Shown: positions 1-8,110 of the stretch, one piece after another | How the letters are laid out: each line of letters begins with the position of its first letter | Numbering within the stretch: position 1 is the stretch's first letter | NCBI RefSeq assembly: GCF_007558815.1 | Contig: NZ_VLTJ01000021.1 | Location: forward strand, 1 to 33,922 | DNA length: 33,922 nt | Direction of reading: 5' to 3' | Source of the DNA: Verticiella sediminum | GTDB lineage: Bacteria; Pseudomonadota; Gammaproteobacteria; Burkholderiales; Burkholderiaceae_B | Position numbers and translations under genes: made by a program | The notes under the pieces: model-generated | Told to the model about the DNA's origin: nothing | The model's database searches: none | What the model saw: the letters and a program-made list of their open reading frames with translations, nothing else

Positions 1-1
1 C

Positions 2-205
2 ACGACGCTGGCAATCGCCGACGTGGCGCTGCGCGCCGGCTACGCCGACCAGAGCCACCTGACGCGGGCCACCCGCCGCTACCTGGGCGCCACACCCGGC
101 ACGCTGCGCCGCGCCGAGGATGTCGGAATCGTTCAAGACGGCGACGCGGCCATGCGCGAGGATGCGCACACGCACACCGCGTACACGCGCATCCATTCCC
201 TGTAG
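2..205 (+). CDS. AraC-family transcriptional regulator, C-terminal fragment (cut by window start)
   Basis: Reading from base 2 gives an open frame ending in TAG at 203-205. It carries the second helix-turn-helix of AraC/XylS regulators: IADVALRAGYADQSHLTRA followed by RRYLGATPGTLRR, which matches the family pattern of IA...GF.dqSHf.R.Fkr..G.tP..yR. Only about 67 residues are visible. The effector-binding N-terminus lies outside the window, so its target cannot be inferred. The tail after the HTH is about 27 residues, a little longer than usual and low in recognisable structure. The next gene starts 10 nt downstream on the same strand, so the two may be co-transcribed. Confidence 0.8.
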   Translation, partial: TTLAIADVALRAGYADQSHLTRATRRYLGATPGTLRRAEDVGIVQDGDAAMREDAHTHTAYTRIHSL

Positions 206-215
206 GAGCCACGCC

Positions 216-590
216 ATGTCCCTCAAACTCTGGAGCGGTATCGTCACCGAGAAACTCGACGAAACCCGCGAATTCTATGTGCGCCATTTCGGCTGCCGGG
301 TGCTGTTCGACAGCGAATGGTTCATCCTGCTCGAGCTGGGCGGCGGCGAACTCGGCCTGCTCAGACCCGGCCTGCCGGAGCAGCATCCCTTGTTCCGCAC
401 ACCTCTCACGGCGGGCATGTGGGTGGCGATCGACGTGGACGACGTCGACACCATCCACGCCCGCCTGCAGCAGGCCCGGGTCGAGATCGTGCAGGACGTG
501 CGCGACGAGCCCTGGGGCGACCGGCATTTCGTCGTGGTGGACCCCAACGGCATCGGCGTGGACGTGGTCCAGCGCCGCAGCGACGGCTGA
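216..590 (+). CDS. VOC-superfamily (glyoxalase/bleomycin-resistance fold) protein
   Basis: 124 residues, the usual length for a single-module vicinal-oxygen-chelate protein. The N-terminus (KLWSGIVTEKLDETREFYVRH) has the family's first strand plus 'ET..FY...FG' helix. The C-terminus has the second module's DPWG-like segment (DEPWGDRHFVVVDPNGIGVDVVQ). The start ATG at 216 is chosen because an AGGAG ribosome site lies at 204-208 and the fold begins here; upstream in-frame codons have no family similarity. The position that is usually a metal-binding Glu near the C-terminal 'DPxGn..E' is Asp here (GVDVV), so a metal enzyme role is uncertain. Substrate unknown. It follows the AraC-type regulator closely. 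Confidence 0.8.
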   Translation: MSLKLWSGIVTEKLDETREFYVRHFGCRVLFDSEWFILLELGGGELGLLRPGLPEQHPLFRTPLTAGMWVAIDVDDVDTIHARLQQARVEIVQDVRDEPWGDRHFVVVDPNGIGVDVVQRRSDG

Positions 591-699
591 ACCGGACGAC
601 GCCGCCGGCGTCGCCGGGCAGCTCGAGCCGACCGGATCCTGTTACCAATACTCGGCCGCGCCACGGAACCCGCGCGCCCCGCTCCCCGTCTGATTCAGC

Positions 700-1596
700 A
701 TGTCGCACCGCCGCATCCTGTTGCTCGTCCTGGCCCTGCTGCTCACGCTCGCGGGCGCGAGCGGCTACATCGCGCTCGACCGATGGCAGCGCGCCACGAT
801 TTTCTCCGTCGAGCTGGGCGAACAGCGCTGGTGGCGCGAACCGGTGCCGGGCACCGAGGTGTTCGACCTCGAGCTGGACAACGGCGACCGGGTACGCGCC
901 TGGTACCTCGGCCAGCCCGACCCCGGCGCGCCCGCCGTGCTGTATCTGCATGGGGCGCGCTGGAACCTGAACGGCAGCGTGTTCCGCATGGAGCGCTGGC
1001 ATGAGATGGGCTTTGCCGTGCTCGCCGTCGACTACCGCGGCTTCGGCGAATCCACGCCGCGCCTGCCCTCGCAGGCCAGCGCGGTGGAGGATGCCCGTGC
1101 CGGCTGGGAAGCGCTCAAGCAGCGTCAACCCGACCCCGCGCGGCGTTTCATCTACGGACACAGCCTGGGCGGCGCGGTGGCCGCCCAACTGGCCAGCCGG
1201 GCCGGCATGGACGACTTCGCCGGCCTGGTGCTGGACGCCACGTTCACCAACATCCGCGACATGCTGGCCACCACCGACTGGAGCCGCGTTCCCGGCCTGC
1301 CGCTCTTGATCACCCAGCCCTTCGATACGCTCACCGCGGTCGGCCGGGTGCAGCGCCCGCTGCTCGTGCTGCACGGCACGGCCGATCGCGTGATCCCCGA
1401 GGCCATGGGCACGGCCTTGCACGAGGCCGGCCCGCAGGCGCCGCCGAGCCGCTACGTGCGCATTGCAGGCGCATCGCATTCGGGCGCCAGCCGCAACCCG
1501 GCCTACGAAGAAGCCGTCCAGGATTTCGTCCGGCAGGCGAGCGAAGCCTACGCCTCCCAGGACGGGCGGCCCGCGCGGGCCGGGCAGGCGTCCTGA
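700..1596 (+). CDS. Membrane-anchored alpha/beta-hydrolase
   Basis: 298 residues. Residues 5-25 form a hydrophobic segment (ILLLVLALLLTLAGASGYIAL) that probably anchors the protein in the inner membrane, with the catalytic domain outside the cytoplasm. The catalytic triad can be read: nucleophile Ser155 in GHSLGG, Asp229 in LHGTADRVIP, and His260 in GASHSG. The oxyanion strand is LYLHG (81-85). The layout is that of serine aminopeptidase S33/YqiK-like hydrolases ('alpha/beta hydrolase, DUF1749/BEM46-like'). Substrate cannot be assigned. It stands alone: 109 nt after the VOC gene and convergent with the thioredoxin gene, with a 90-nt gap (1597-1686) in which I see no clear terminator. Confidence 0.85.
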   Translation: MSHRRILLLVLALLLTLAGASGYIALDRWQRATIFSVELGEQRWWREPVPGTEVFDLELDNGDRVRAWYLGQPDPGAPAVLYLHGARWNLNGSVFRMERWHEMGFAVLAVDYRGFGESTPRLPSQASAVEDARAGWEALKQRQPDPARRFIYGHSLGGAVAAQLASRAGMDDFAGLVLDATFTNIRDMLATTDWSRVPGLPLLITQPFDTLTAVGRVQRPLLVLHGTADRVIPEAMGTALHEAGPQAPPSRYVRIAGASHSGASRNPAYEEAVQDFVRQASEAYASQDGRPARAGQAS

Positions 1597-1686
1597 GGCG
1601 CCCGGTTGCCGTGGCTTTGCGCCGGCGCCGTCCCGATCACCCGGCCATCCACGTCCGCGAGACCGGCATGGCCGTGCGCAGGAGGT

Positions 1687-2019
1687 TCACTGTCCGGGCG
1701 AGATGCCGCGCAGCGCATCGGCGATCGCCGCCTCGTCGGTCGGCCGCACGAGCCGGCTGACCTCGGCGCCGTCCTTGATGAACACCAGGGTGGGCCATAG
1801 CTTCACCTTGAACGAGCGTCCCAGCGGCTTGCCGGAGCCGTCCTCGATCTTCCAGTGGCCGACGTCGTCGTACAAGGCCAATGCGCGCTCGATGAGAGGC
1901 TGCGCTTCCTTGCAGAAGCCGCACCAGGGCGCGCCGAACTCCAGCATCAGCGGGCCGCGGTGGGTGTCGACCTCATTGCGCGAAGGCTCCTCCCTCATGT
2001 ACTGCTTGTTCATGGCCAT
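1687..2019 (-). CDS. Thioredoxin-family protein
   Basis: 110 residues (108 if the ATG at 2013 is used). The thioredoxin active site WCGFC is at residues 32-36, preceded by LEFGAPW, and the cis-proline is in the KLWPTLVFIKDG segment. No signal peptide, so it is probably a cytoplasmic thiol-disulfide reductase or a thioredoxin-like protein. The middle residues differ from the classic WCGPC, which usually alters redox potential. It is the last gene of the leftward set, 114 nt after amidohydrolase A, with a strong hairpin between them (2044-2090), so it may be transcribed separately. Its link to the upstream catabolic genes is only positional. Confidence 0.85.
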   Translation of the reverse strand: MAMNKQYMREEPSRNEVDTHRGPLMLEFGAPWCGFCKEAQPLIERALALYDDVGHWKIEDGSGKPLGRSFKVKLWPTLVFIKDGAEVSRLVRPTDEAAIADALRGISPGQ

Positions 2020-2043
2020 GGGCTTTCATCCAGGAAAGATGGG

Positions 2044-2090
2044 GCCCCCTGCCGCTGCAAGCGCCGTGCCGCCGCGCGGCGGCAGGGGGC
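2044..2090 (-). terminator. Strong GC hairpin at the end of the catabolic operon (possible terminator/attenuator)
   Basis: Perfect 12-bp arms GCCCCCTGCCGC (2044-2055) and GCGGCAGGGGGC (2079-2090), with a further GC-rich inverted repeat inside the loop. It lies between the stop of amidohydrolase A (2134) and the thioredoxin start (2019). No long T-run follows (only CATCTTT), so it may act as a 3'-end stabiliser or partial terminator rather than a strict intrinsic terminator. Confidence 0.45.
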
Positions 2091-2133
2091 ACGGGCGCCG
2101 ACGCCGCCGTCATAAGCGACGGGCGGCAGCGAT

Positions 2134-3666
2134 TCACAGCATGTAGAAGGGCCGGCGCGCCGGCTCTGCCTCGAGGTAGTGCTCGTAGAAGGCCTTGACG
2201 TGGGGAAAGACCGCCTTGGACAGCTTGCGGCGGGCCTCTTCCCCGGCAGTGCGCGGTCGCGAGAGCTGTTCGGCTATCTCGCCCAGCACCTTGTCCCGGT
2301 CGATGTGCTTGAAACGCCCCTGGACATACACATCGTCGCCGCCGATATAGACGGTGTCGACGTGCTTCTGCCGGGCCCGCTGGATCAGGACGTCGAGCAT
2401 GGGCACGTCCTCGTCCTGGAACGGATAGGTCGCGGCCTCGTAGTCGATGGCCACCGCATCGAAGCACGCGCCGACCTCGAGCCGGCCGATCTCGCCACGG
2501 AACGCGGTCGTCTTCGCTCCGTGCTCGGTCGCCATGCGCAGCACCTGCGGGACGGTGGGAACATCGTCATCGTCCATCCCCGGCACGCGGTGCACCCGCA
2601 AAGCGAGCCTCATCTCCTGCAGCATGTCGCGGTCATCGTTGATGCCGGCCTCATCCAGCCCCATGCCGATCGTCACGCCGCGCCGCGCGAGCTGGTTGAT
2701 GGGGGCCATGCCGCTGCGCAAGCGAAAATTGCTGCTGCAGTTGTGGCAGACGCACGTACCGCTGTGCGCCACCAGCTCGACGTCCTCCTCGGTAAGCCAG
2801 ACGGCGTGGCCCAGGGTCATCCAGGGGCCCAGGACCCCCAGCTCGTGCAGGTGCCCGACCGCGGTCGTGCCGGTGCGCCGGCGGGCATACTCCTTCTGAT
2901 AGACCGTCTCCAGCAGATGCATGTGCAGCGGCACATTGTCCGCCCTGGCCAGGTCCACCAGCTTCGTCAGGCCGTCGTCGGTGATCCAGTGCAGATTGGC
3001 GGGGGCGAGCTGGATGCGGGTGAGCGGATGGCCGGCATTCTCTTCGTTCAATTGCCGGTAGAGCTGGATGTGCTCGTCGAAGCGCATGCTCGACTGCTCT
3101 AGGTGCTCGGCGAGGGGGCGGCCGATCTCGGGCGGCAGGCTGGCGCAGAACGTGGCGTCGTCCTCGTAGACCAGCCGATTCTGTTCGCGCACGGCGTAGC
3201 AGTAGGAGGCGCGCATGCCGATGCTGCGATAGGCGTTGAGCACCGCGCTCGCGGCGCCGTGGATGTGCTCGTAGGTCCCGCGCATCCAGCCGTGGATGTG
3301 CTGCACCGTCGTGACGCCCGAGGCGATCATCTCGAAGGCCGAATACAGCGTGTCGAGATACAGGTCGACATCGCGCGCGGACATGCGCGAGGCGAACCAG
3401 AGTTCGAGCGCGTAGTCGGGCGAACCGAGCTGCAGGGGCGTGAGGCCGACGTGATGATGGCTGTTCACGAAACCCGGCAGCAGGGCGTGGCGGGGATGGT
3501 GGGTCACCGGCGCTTCGGGGTAGCGCCGGCGCATCTCCTCGAACGGGCCGATGGCGATCACCTTGCCGTTCTCGTGCGCGAGCGCGCCGTCGTTCACGAC
3601 CTGAGGCGTGTGATGGTCTTGCACACCAGTGACGATCCACTTGGCGCGGACCAGGGAGCAGGACAT
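2134..3666 (-). CDS. Metal-dependent amidohydrolase A (TRZ/ATZ / cytosine deaminase-like family)
   Basis: 510 residues, in the amidohydrolase-superfamily range. The metal ligands are all visible: HxH in LLPGFVNSHHHVG (residues 62-74), a His and Glu in LHMHLLETVYQKEYA, a His in LGHAVWLTEEDVE, and the catalytic Asp in GMGLDEAGINDD. The C-terminal beta-sandwich (IGRLEVGACFDAVAID) is also typical. Such enzymes deaminate or dechlorinate N-heterocycles (guanine, 8-oxoguanine, hydroxyatrazine, SsnA-type substrates). The exact substrate cannot be read. It lies 78 nt after the ABC ATPase in the same direction, so it is probably the last catabolic gene of the operon. A second, divergent paralogue heads the operon at 8862-10391, suggesting two successive hydrolytic steps or two related substrates. 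Confidence 0.88.
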   Translation of the reverse strand: MSCSLVRAKWIVTGVQDHHTPQVVNDGALAHENGKVIAIGPFEEMRRRYPEAPVTHHPRHALLPGFVNSHHHVGLTPLQLGSPDYALELWFASRMSARDVDLYLDTLYSAFEMIASGVTTVQHIHGWMRGTYEHIHGAASAVLNAYRSIGMRASYCYAVREQNRLVYEDDATFCASLPPEIGRPLAEHLEQSSMRFDEHIQLYRQLNEENAGHPLTRIQLAPANLHWITDDGLTKLVDLARADNVPLHMHLLETVYQKEYARRRTGTTAVGHLHELGVLGPWMTLGHAVWLTEEDVELVAHSGTCVCHNCSSNFRLRSGMAPINQLARRGVTIGMGLDEAGINDDRDMLQEMRLALRVHRVPGMDDDDVPTVPQVLRMATEHGAKTTAFRGEIGRLEVGACFDAVAIDYEAATYPFQDEDVPMLDVLIQRARQKHVDTVYIGGDDVYVQGRFKHIDRDKVLGEIAEQLSRPRTAGEEARRKLSKAVFPHVKAFYEHYLEAEPARRPFYML

Positions 3667-3744
3667 GGGGTTCTCCTGGGAAAGGGACGTGAGGCGGGGA
3701 GCCCGCGCGCTTGCTCGGCACGCAAGGAACCCCGCCGGTTGGAA

Positions 3745-4536
3745 TCAGATGGACGCTTCCATTTCGCGAAAGGCCCTGTCGACCTCGTCGGCGAGCAGAT
3801 CGCCGAGCCGCAGTTGGAGTTCGATGAACGCCGGATCGCGCGGGTTGCGCGGCCGCGGCATATCGACGGACACGATCTCCTTGACGCGACCCGGACGCGC
3901 CGTCCAGACCACGATACGGTCGGCAAGCGCGACCGCCTCTTCGATGGAGTGGGTCACCATGACGACGCCCGCACGACTATCGCGCCAGATCTTGAGCAGG
4001 TGATCCTGCATCTTGGCCCGGGTCTGGATGTCCAGCGCGGCGAAGGGCTCGTCCATCATCATCACCTTGGGCCGCATGGACAATGCGCGGGCCAGCGCTG
4101 CGCGCTGGCGCATGCCGCCGGACAGTTCTTCCGGACGCTTGTGCACAGCGTCGGCCAGGCCGACCTTGAGCAGCAGCTCACGGGCGATGCGCTCGCGCTT
4201 TTCCGGCAGCTCGCCGCGCAGCTTCAGGCCGAAGGCGACGTTCTCGGCGATCGTGAGCCACGGATAGAGGGAAGCCTCCTGGAAGATCATGCCGCGTTCG
4301 GTGTCGGGGCCCTCGATCGGCATGCCGTCGAAGAGCAGTTCGCCATCGGTCGGCGTCTCCAGGCCGGCGAGCATGTAGAGCAGGCTGCTCTTGCCGCAGC
4401 CCGACGGGCCGAGCAGCACGACGAACTCGCCGGGCGCGACGTCGAAGCTGAGCGCGTCGATGGCGGTGAGCGCCTTCGGCGAGTTCTCGTTCCAGACCTT
4501 GCGCACGTTGCGTACGGAAATGAGGGGTTGGTTCAT
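3745..4536 (-). CDS. ABC transporter ATP-binding protein (nitrate/sulfonate/taurine type)
   Basis: 263 residues with every ABC motif: Walker A GPSGCGKS (43-50), Q-loop Gln86 in MIFQEASLYPW, signature LSGGM (138-142), Walker B VMMMDEP (158-164) and the switch His196 in VTHSIEEA. The 'LYPWLTIAENVAFGL' and 'PFAALDIQTR' segments are typical of the SsuB/TauB/NrtD subfamily that pairs with NMT1-type binding proteins. The ATG at 4536 is 2 nt after the permease stop, so translation is coupled. It energises uptake of the substrate bound by the protein at 5540-6598. Confidence 0.93.
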   Translation of the reverse strand: MNQPLISVRNVRKVWNENSPKALTAIDALSFDVAPGEFVVLLGPSGCGKSSLLYMLAGLETPTDGELLFDGMPIEGPDTERGMIFQEASLYPWLTIAENVAFGLKLRGELPEKRERIARELLLKVGLADAVHKRPEELSGGMRQRAALARALSMRPKVMMMDEPFAALDIQTRAKMQDHLLKIWRDSRAGVVMVTHSIEEAVALADRIVVWTARPGRVKEIVSVDMPRPRNPRDPAFIELQLRLGDLLADEVDRAFREMEASI

Positions 4537-4538
4537 GT

Positions 4539-5423
4539 TCACTTGCCTCCGACGACGGACGGGCCGACCCACCAGAGAACGCGGCGCTGCACCCACAGCA
4601 GCGCGCGGTCGAAGCAGTAGCCGAGCAGGCCGATGATGGTCATGGTGAAGAACACTAGGCTGGAGTTGAAGGTGTTGCGCGCCATCATCACGACCTGTCC
4701 CAGCCCGGAACCCACGCCCACGGCCTCGGCGATCAGCACGACCATCCAGGCCGCGAACAGGTTCAGGCGCAGCGTGACGAAGAGGCTGGGCAGGATCGTC
4801 GGCAGGATCACGTGGCGGAACACCTGGTGCCTGTCCGCCCCCATGATGCGGGCGACGTGGACATAGGAAGGCGGGACATTGTCGATCTGCGACAGCGTGG
4901 ACAGCACGATGACGAAGAACACCGAGATGAACACGAGGAAGATGGCCGGCAGATCGCCGATGCCGAAGACGAAGATCGCGACGGGCAGCCAGGCGACTGG
5001 CGAGATCGGCGCGAGCAGCGTGATGGTGGGCAGCGTCAGCTTGCCGAAGATGTGGAAGTACCGGATGGCCACGCCGACCGCGACCGCGCCGCAAAAGCCG
5101 ATGGCCAGGCCGAGCAGCACGCGCATCGAGGTCCAGGCCATCACCGCCAGCACGGGCAGGATGCTGCCGCCCTCGCCCTGTTCCAGGCTGCCCGCGGGCG
5201 AGAAGAACTGGAACTGCTCGGACATGTTGGAAAGGAAGATGTGCGGCGGCGGTAGCAGCAGCGGATCGGCCAGGCCGGCGTACCAGCAGAGCTCCCAGAT
5301 GGCGACCAGCGAGCCGACCGATGCCAGCCACCACAGACTGCGTCGGAAGGCGTCTTGCAGGCGCTTGCGGGTAGCGGACGCAGGGAACGAAGCGCAGGCT
5401 TCGCGTAGCGAAAGAGCGGACAT
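4539..5423 (-). CDS. ABC transporter permease (SsuC/TauC-like)
   Basis: 294 residues. Membrane segments can be seen around SLWWLASVGSLVAIWELCWYAG, ILPVLAVMAWTSMRVLLGLAIGFCGAVAVG, LPTITLLAPISPVAWLPVAIFVFG and IFLVFISVFFVIVLSTL, and near the C-terminus. The cytoplasmic coupling loop is RLNLFAAWMVVLIAEAVGVGSGLG, the family's EAA-type motif. An LPPP motif after the first helix (PLLLPPPHIFLSN) is characteristic of this BPD_transp_1 subfamily. Start ATG at 5423; the gene is 116 nt after the binding-protein gene and overlaps nothing. A small hairpin (5518-5534) lies in that gap and may stabilise the upstream binding-protein message. Confidence 0.92.
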   Translation of the reverse strand: MSALSLREACASFPASATRKRLQDAFRRSLWWLASVGSLVAIWELCWYAGLADPLLLPPPHIFLSNMSEQFQFFSPAGSLEQGEGGSILPVLAVMAWTSMRVLLGLAIGFCGAVAVGVAIRYFHIFGKLTLPTITLLAPISPVAWLPVAIFVFGIGDLPAIFLVFISVFFVIVLSTLSQIDNVPPSYVHVARIMGADRHQVFRHVILPTILPSLFVTLRLNLFAAWMVVLIAEAVGVGSGLGQVVMMARNTFNSSLVFFTMTIIGLLGYCFDRALLWVQRRVLWWVGPSVVGGK

Positions 5424-5517
5424 GGGTGGGCTCCTGGTCGGTGAATGTAGGAACGGGATGGCGTCCCAGGACTGGACCGGCCCGTACCCTGAGCGTGGGC
5501 ACGAGCATCCGGGGCGG

Positions 5518-5534
5518 CCCGGCGCTTTGCCGGG
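5518..5534 (-). other. Small hairpin between binding-protein and permease genes
   Basis: CCCGGC (5518-5523), loop GCTTT, GCCGGG (5529-5534). No T-run follows. Hairpins in this position commonly protect the 3' end of the binding-protein message so that it is made in excess over the membrane parts; that role is inferred from position only. Confidence 0.3.
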
Positions 5535-5539
5535 AAGGC

Positions 5540-6598
5540 TCAGGCCGACTTGAGCTTGACCGAGTCGTACAGCGCCGGATTCTCGGCGATGACCTCTTCG
5601 AGCAGCGTCCAGTCGATGGCGTCGCGGGAGGCCAGCTTGCGCACGTACCCGAGTTCGCGCATGGACTGGCCGCGCTCGAGGATGAACTGGGTGTTGTTGC
5701 GCTGGTCGACCATCACCGGCTGCTTGCTGGCGGCGAGCTTCGCGGCCTCGAAGGATGTCTTGTAGTAGGAGCCGACCGTCTCGCGCAGCGCTGCGTCGAC
5801 GTCGTTCTCCACGCTGGCCTGGGCCTGGAACATGGCCTTGATGATGGCCTTGACCGCCTGCGGGTTGCGCTCGAGCAGCGGGGTGCGCACGGCCAGCACG
5901 CAATCCGAGTAGAGGTTGTGGTAGAGGTCGCGCCCATCCGACAGCACCGTCGAACCCTTGCGCTCCTCCAGCGCCCGCGTGGCATACGGCTCGATGTGGC
6001 ACATGGCGTCGACGGCCCCGTTGATGAAGGCCTGCGCGAGTTCCGGCGAGGTGTTGAAGTAGCGCACCTTCACGTCCTTGAAGGACATGTCGGCCTTCCT
6101 GAGGTAGTCGTACGGCAGCACTTCCAGGGTGTCGGCCTGGAAAGTACCGAGCGTCTTGCCGCGCAGGTCGGCGGCGCTCTGGATGCCCTCGCGTGCGACG
6201 AGGATGCAGCCTTCCACCCCGGCGCCGGCCACGATCTTCACCGGCGCTCCGGCGTCGTACAGCGTCAGGAAGTTCGAGTAGGGCAGGACCGACATATCGA
6301 CCTGGCCGGCACCGAACAGCGTGGCGATGTCGGCGTTGGTCGGCGTGACCACGAAGCGCAGGTCGACCCCGTCCGGCTGGGCGAGGCCCTGCTTCTCCAC
6401 CAGGAAGAAAGCGAGGTTGCACAAGCCCGTGCCGTGGGTCGCCTTGATGGTCGTGGCCGCCGAGGCGAGGCCCGGCATCAGGCCGCCCATCATGCCCAGC
6501 GGCAGCGCCATCGCCGCGCCCGCAGCCGAGGCGCCCCTCAAGAAACCGCGCCTAGACAGCGTGCCCAAGTCGAAATCAGGATCGCAACGGTTGCACAT
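5540..6598 (-). CDS. ABC transporter substrate-binding protein, NMT1/SsuA-like, Tat-exported
   Basis: 352 residues. The N-terminus has a twin-arginine signal: LSRRGFLRGA (R16-R17), a hydrophobic stretch to about residue 43, and a likely cleavage after GLASA (~47). The mature part begins TTIKATHGTGLCNLAFFLVEKQG, the strand-helix opening of NMT1/THI5-like and SsuA-type periplasmic proteins, and continues with 'FGAGQVDMSVLPYSN' and 'DLRGKTLGTFQADTLEVLPYDYL'. These bind nitrogenous or sulfonated ligands such as pyrimidines, taurine or nitrate. Tat export suggests folding before export. Genes for the cognate permease and ATPase follow at once, and the amidase gene precedes by 102 nt, so uptake and hydrolysis are probably linked. 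Confidence 0.9.
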   Translation of the reverse strand: MCNRCDPDFDLGTLSRRGFLRGASAAGAAMALPLGMMGGLMPGLASAATTIKATHGTGLCNLAFFLVEKQGLAQPDGVDLRFVVTPTNADIATLFGAGQVDMSVLPYSNFLTLYDAGAPVKIVAGAGVEGCILVAREGIQSAADLRGKTLGTFQADTLEVLPYDYLRKADMSFKDVKVRYFNTSPELAQAFINGAVDAMCHIEPYATRALEERKGSTVLSDGRDLYHNLYSDCVLAVRTPLLERNPQAVKAIIKAMFQAQASVENDVDAALRETVGSYYKTSFEAAKLAASKQPVMVDQRNNTQFILERGQSMRELGYVRKLASRDAIDWTLLEEVIAENPALYDSVKLKSA

Positions 6599-6700
6599 AA
6601 GTCACTCCGATGAAGGCGCCCTCGGGCGCCGGTGATGGCACATGCAGGCAAGTCGGTGCCGAATGGCTGGCAACACCCACCGGACACCGCTCTCCTCGAC

Positions 6701-8110
6701 TCATGCCGACAATGACTCCAGGTACGCCGCCATCTGCAGCACGCGCACGTCTTCGAATCGCGGCGCCACGATCTGCAGCCCGACCGGCAGGCCGCGCACC
6801 GTGCCGGCCGGCACCGAGCACGCCGGTACGCCGCAAAGATTGAACAGCGGGGTGTAGACCGCGTGCCCGCGCGGCCCGGCAGGCATGCCGCCGATGACCG
6901 TCGGGCCGAGCTGGCGGTATGGCCACGGCAACACCGGAACGCTCGGACACAGCAGGACATCGTGATCCAGGAAGAAGCGCTCCAGATCGCGCGCGATCCG
7001 CGCCCGCGCACGCAGAAGGTCAGCGCGCTGCGCCGTGCTGGTGTGGGCGCCGGCTACGATCTGGGCGGCCAGGACCGGGTCGACGTCCTGCTCGGCCCGC
7101 GCGAGCGCATCGCCGTAGAGGGCGTGCAGGCCGGCATGCTGCAGGTCGTCGAGAGCGTATTCGCGGACCGACGACCGCCAGGGCGGGTCGGCCTCGGCGA
7201 CTTCCCAGCCTTGCTCGCGAAGCCGATCGACCTGGCGCTCGACGCCTGCCAGCACGTCGGCGTCGATGGCGAAGTCGCAGCCCAGGCGCGGGCTCCAGGC
7301 CAGGCGCAGTGCGCGCGGCGGCGCTACCCGCGTGGCCGCGAGCGCCTGCCAGTCGACCTCCAGCGCGGGCGCGCTCGCATCGCTCGCGTCGAAGTGCGCA
7401 AGATGATCGAAGGCCCAGGCACAATCGGCTGCGTTGCGAGCGAGGATGCCCACCACCGAGACGCCATAGTTGGGCTCGCCGAAGCCCCAGGGATGGGGGA
7501 TGAGGCCCTGCGACGGCTTGAGCCCCACCAGGCCCGTGTGCGCGGCCGGGCGCCGCACCGAACCGCCGGCGTCGGTGCCCAGCGCGAGCAGGCCGAGCCC
7601 GCGCGCCAGGGCCGCCGCCGCGCCGCCGGACGAACCGCCGGGCGTCAGCTCGGCATCGGCCGGGTGGCGGGTCGCGCCATAGACGAGATTGTCGGACGTC
7701 CCCTTGCAGGCGAACTCGGAACAATTGGTGATACCCAGAATGAGCGCGCCCAAGTCCCGCAGGCGGGCGACCGACCAGGCATCGCGCGGCGCGACGAAGT
7801 CCGCGTACAGGCGCGAGCCCTGCGTGATCGTGTAGCCCTCGACCCAGAGATTGTCCTTGATCGTGACCGGCACGCCCGCCATGGGGAGCACCTCGCCTGC
7901 CGCCAGCCTGGCCTGCACCCGGTCGGCCTGGGCCAGCACATCCGCCGGGTCGAACTGCACGATCGCATTGAGCCCGGGGTTGACGGCCTGTACGCGCCCG
8001 ATGAAATGGCTCGCGACCTCGCGGGCGCCGAGCTCGCCGCGCGCCACGGCCGCCGCGCATTCGCGCGCGCTCCCGTCGTGCAGCCCCAGGCCGCGCCGGA
8101 CCCGCGTCAT
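6701..8110 (-). CDS. Amidase (amidase-signature family)
   Basis: 469 residues, typical of GatA-like amidases. The Ser-cisSer-Lys triad is intact: Lys85 in GVPVTIKDNLWVEG, Ser160 in TPGGSSGGAAA, and the nucleophile Ser184 in GTDAGGSVRRPAA. The spacing of 24 residues between the two serines is that of the family. The enzyme should hydrolyse an amide, releasing ammonia or an amine. It is not GatA: there is no gatB or gatC nearby and it sits in a catabolic operon. The ATG at 8110 overlaps the stop of the racemase-like gene by 4 nt (ATGA), which means coupled translation and supports a shared pathway. Confidence 0.92.
   Translation of the reverse strand: MTRVRRGLGLHDGSARECAAAVARGELGAREVASHFIGRVQAVNPGLNAIVQFDPADVLAQADRVQARLAAGEVLPMAGVPVTIKDNLWVEGYTITQGSRLYADFVAPRDAWSVARLRDLGALILGITNCSEFACKGTSDNLVYGATRHPADAELTPGGSSGGAAAALARGLGLLALGTDAGGSVRRPAAHTGLVGLKPSQGLIPHPWGFGEPNYGVSVVGILARNAADCAWAFDHLAHFDASDASAPALEVDWQALAATRVAPPRALRLAWSPRLGCDFAIDADVLAGVERQVDRLREQGWEVAEADPPWRSSVREYALDDLQHAGLHALYGDALARAEQDVDPVLAAQIVAGAHTSTAQRADLLRARARIARDLERFFLDHDVLLCPSVPVLPWPYRQLGPTVIGGMPAGPRGHAVYTPLFNLCGVPACSVPAGTVRGLPVGLQIVAPRFEDVRVLQMAAYLESLSA

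Noticed and set aside
3103-4620. Long + strand open frame opposite amidohydrolase A and the ABC ATPase
   Set aside because: Antisense shadow of two clearly conserved genes; no recognisable motif, typical of GC-rich DNA.
6615-6630. GGCGCC-CTCG-GGCGCC inverted repeat upstream of the binding-protein gene
   Set aside because: Short, no T-run, and expected often by chance at this GC content.
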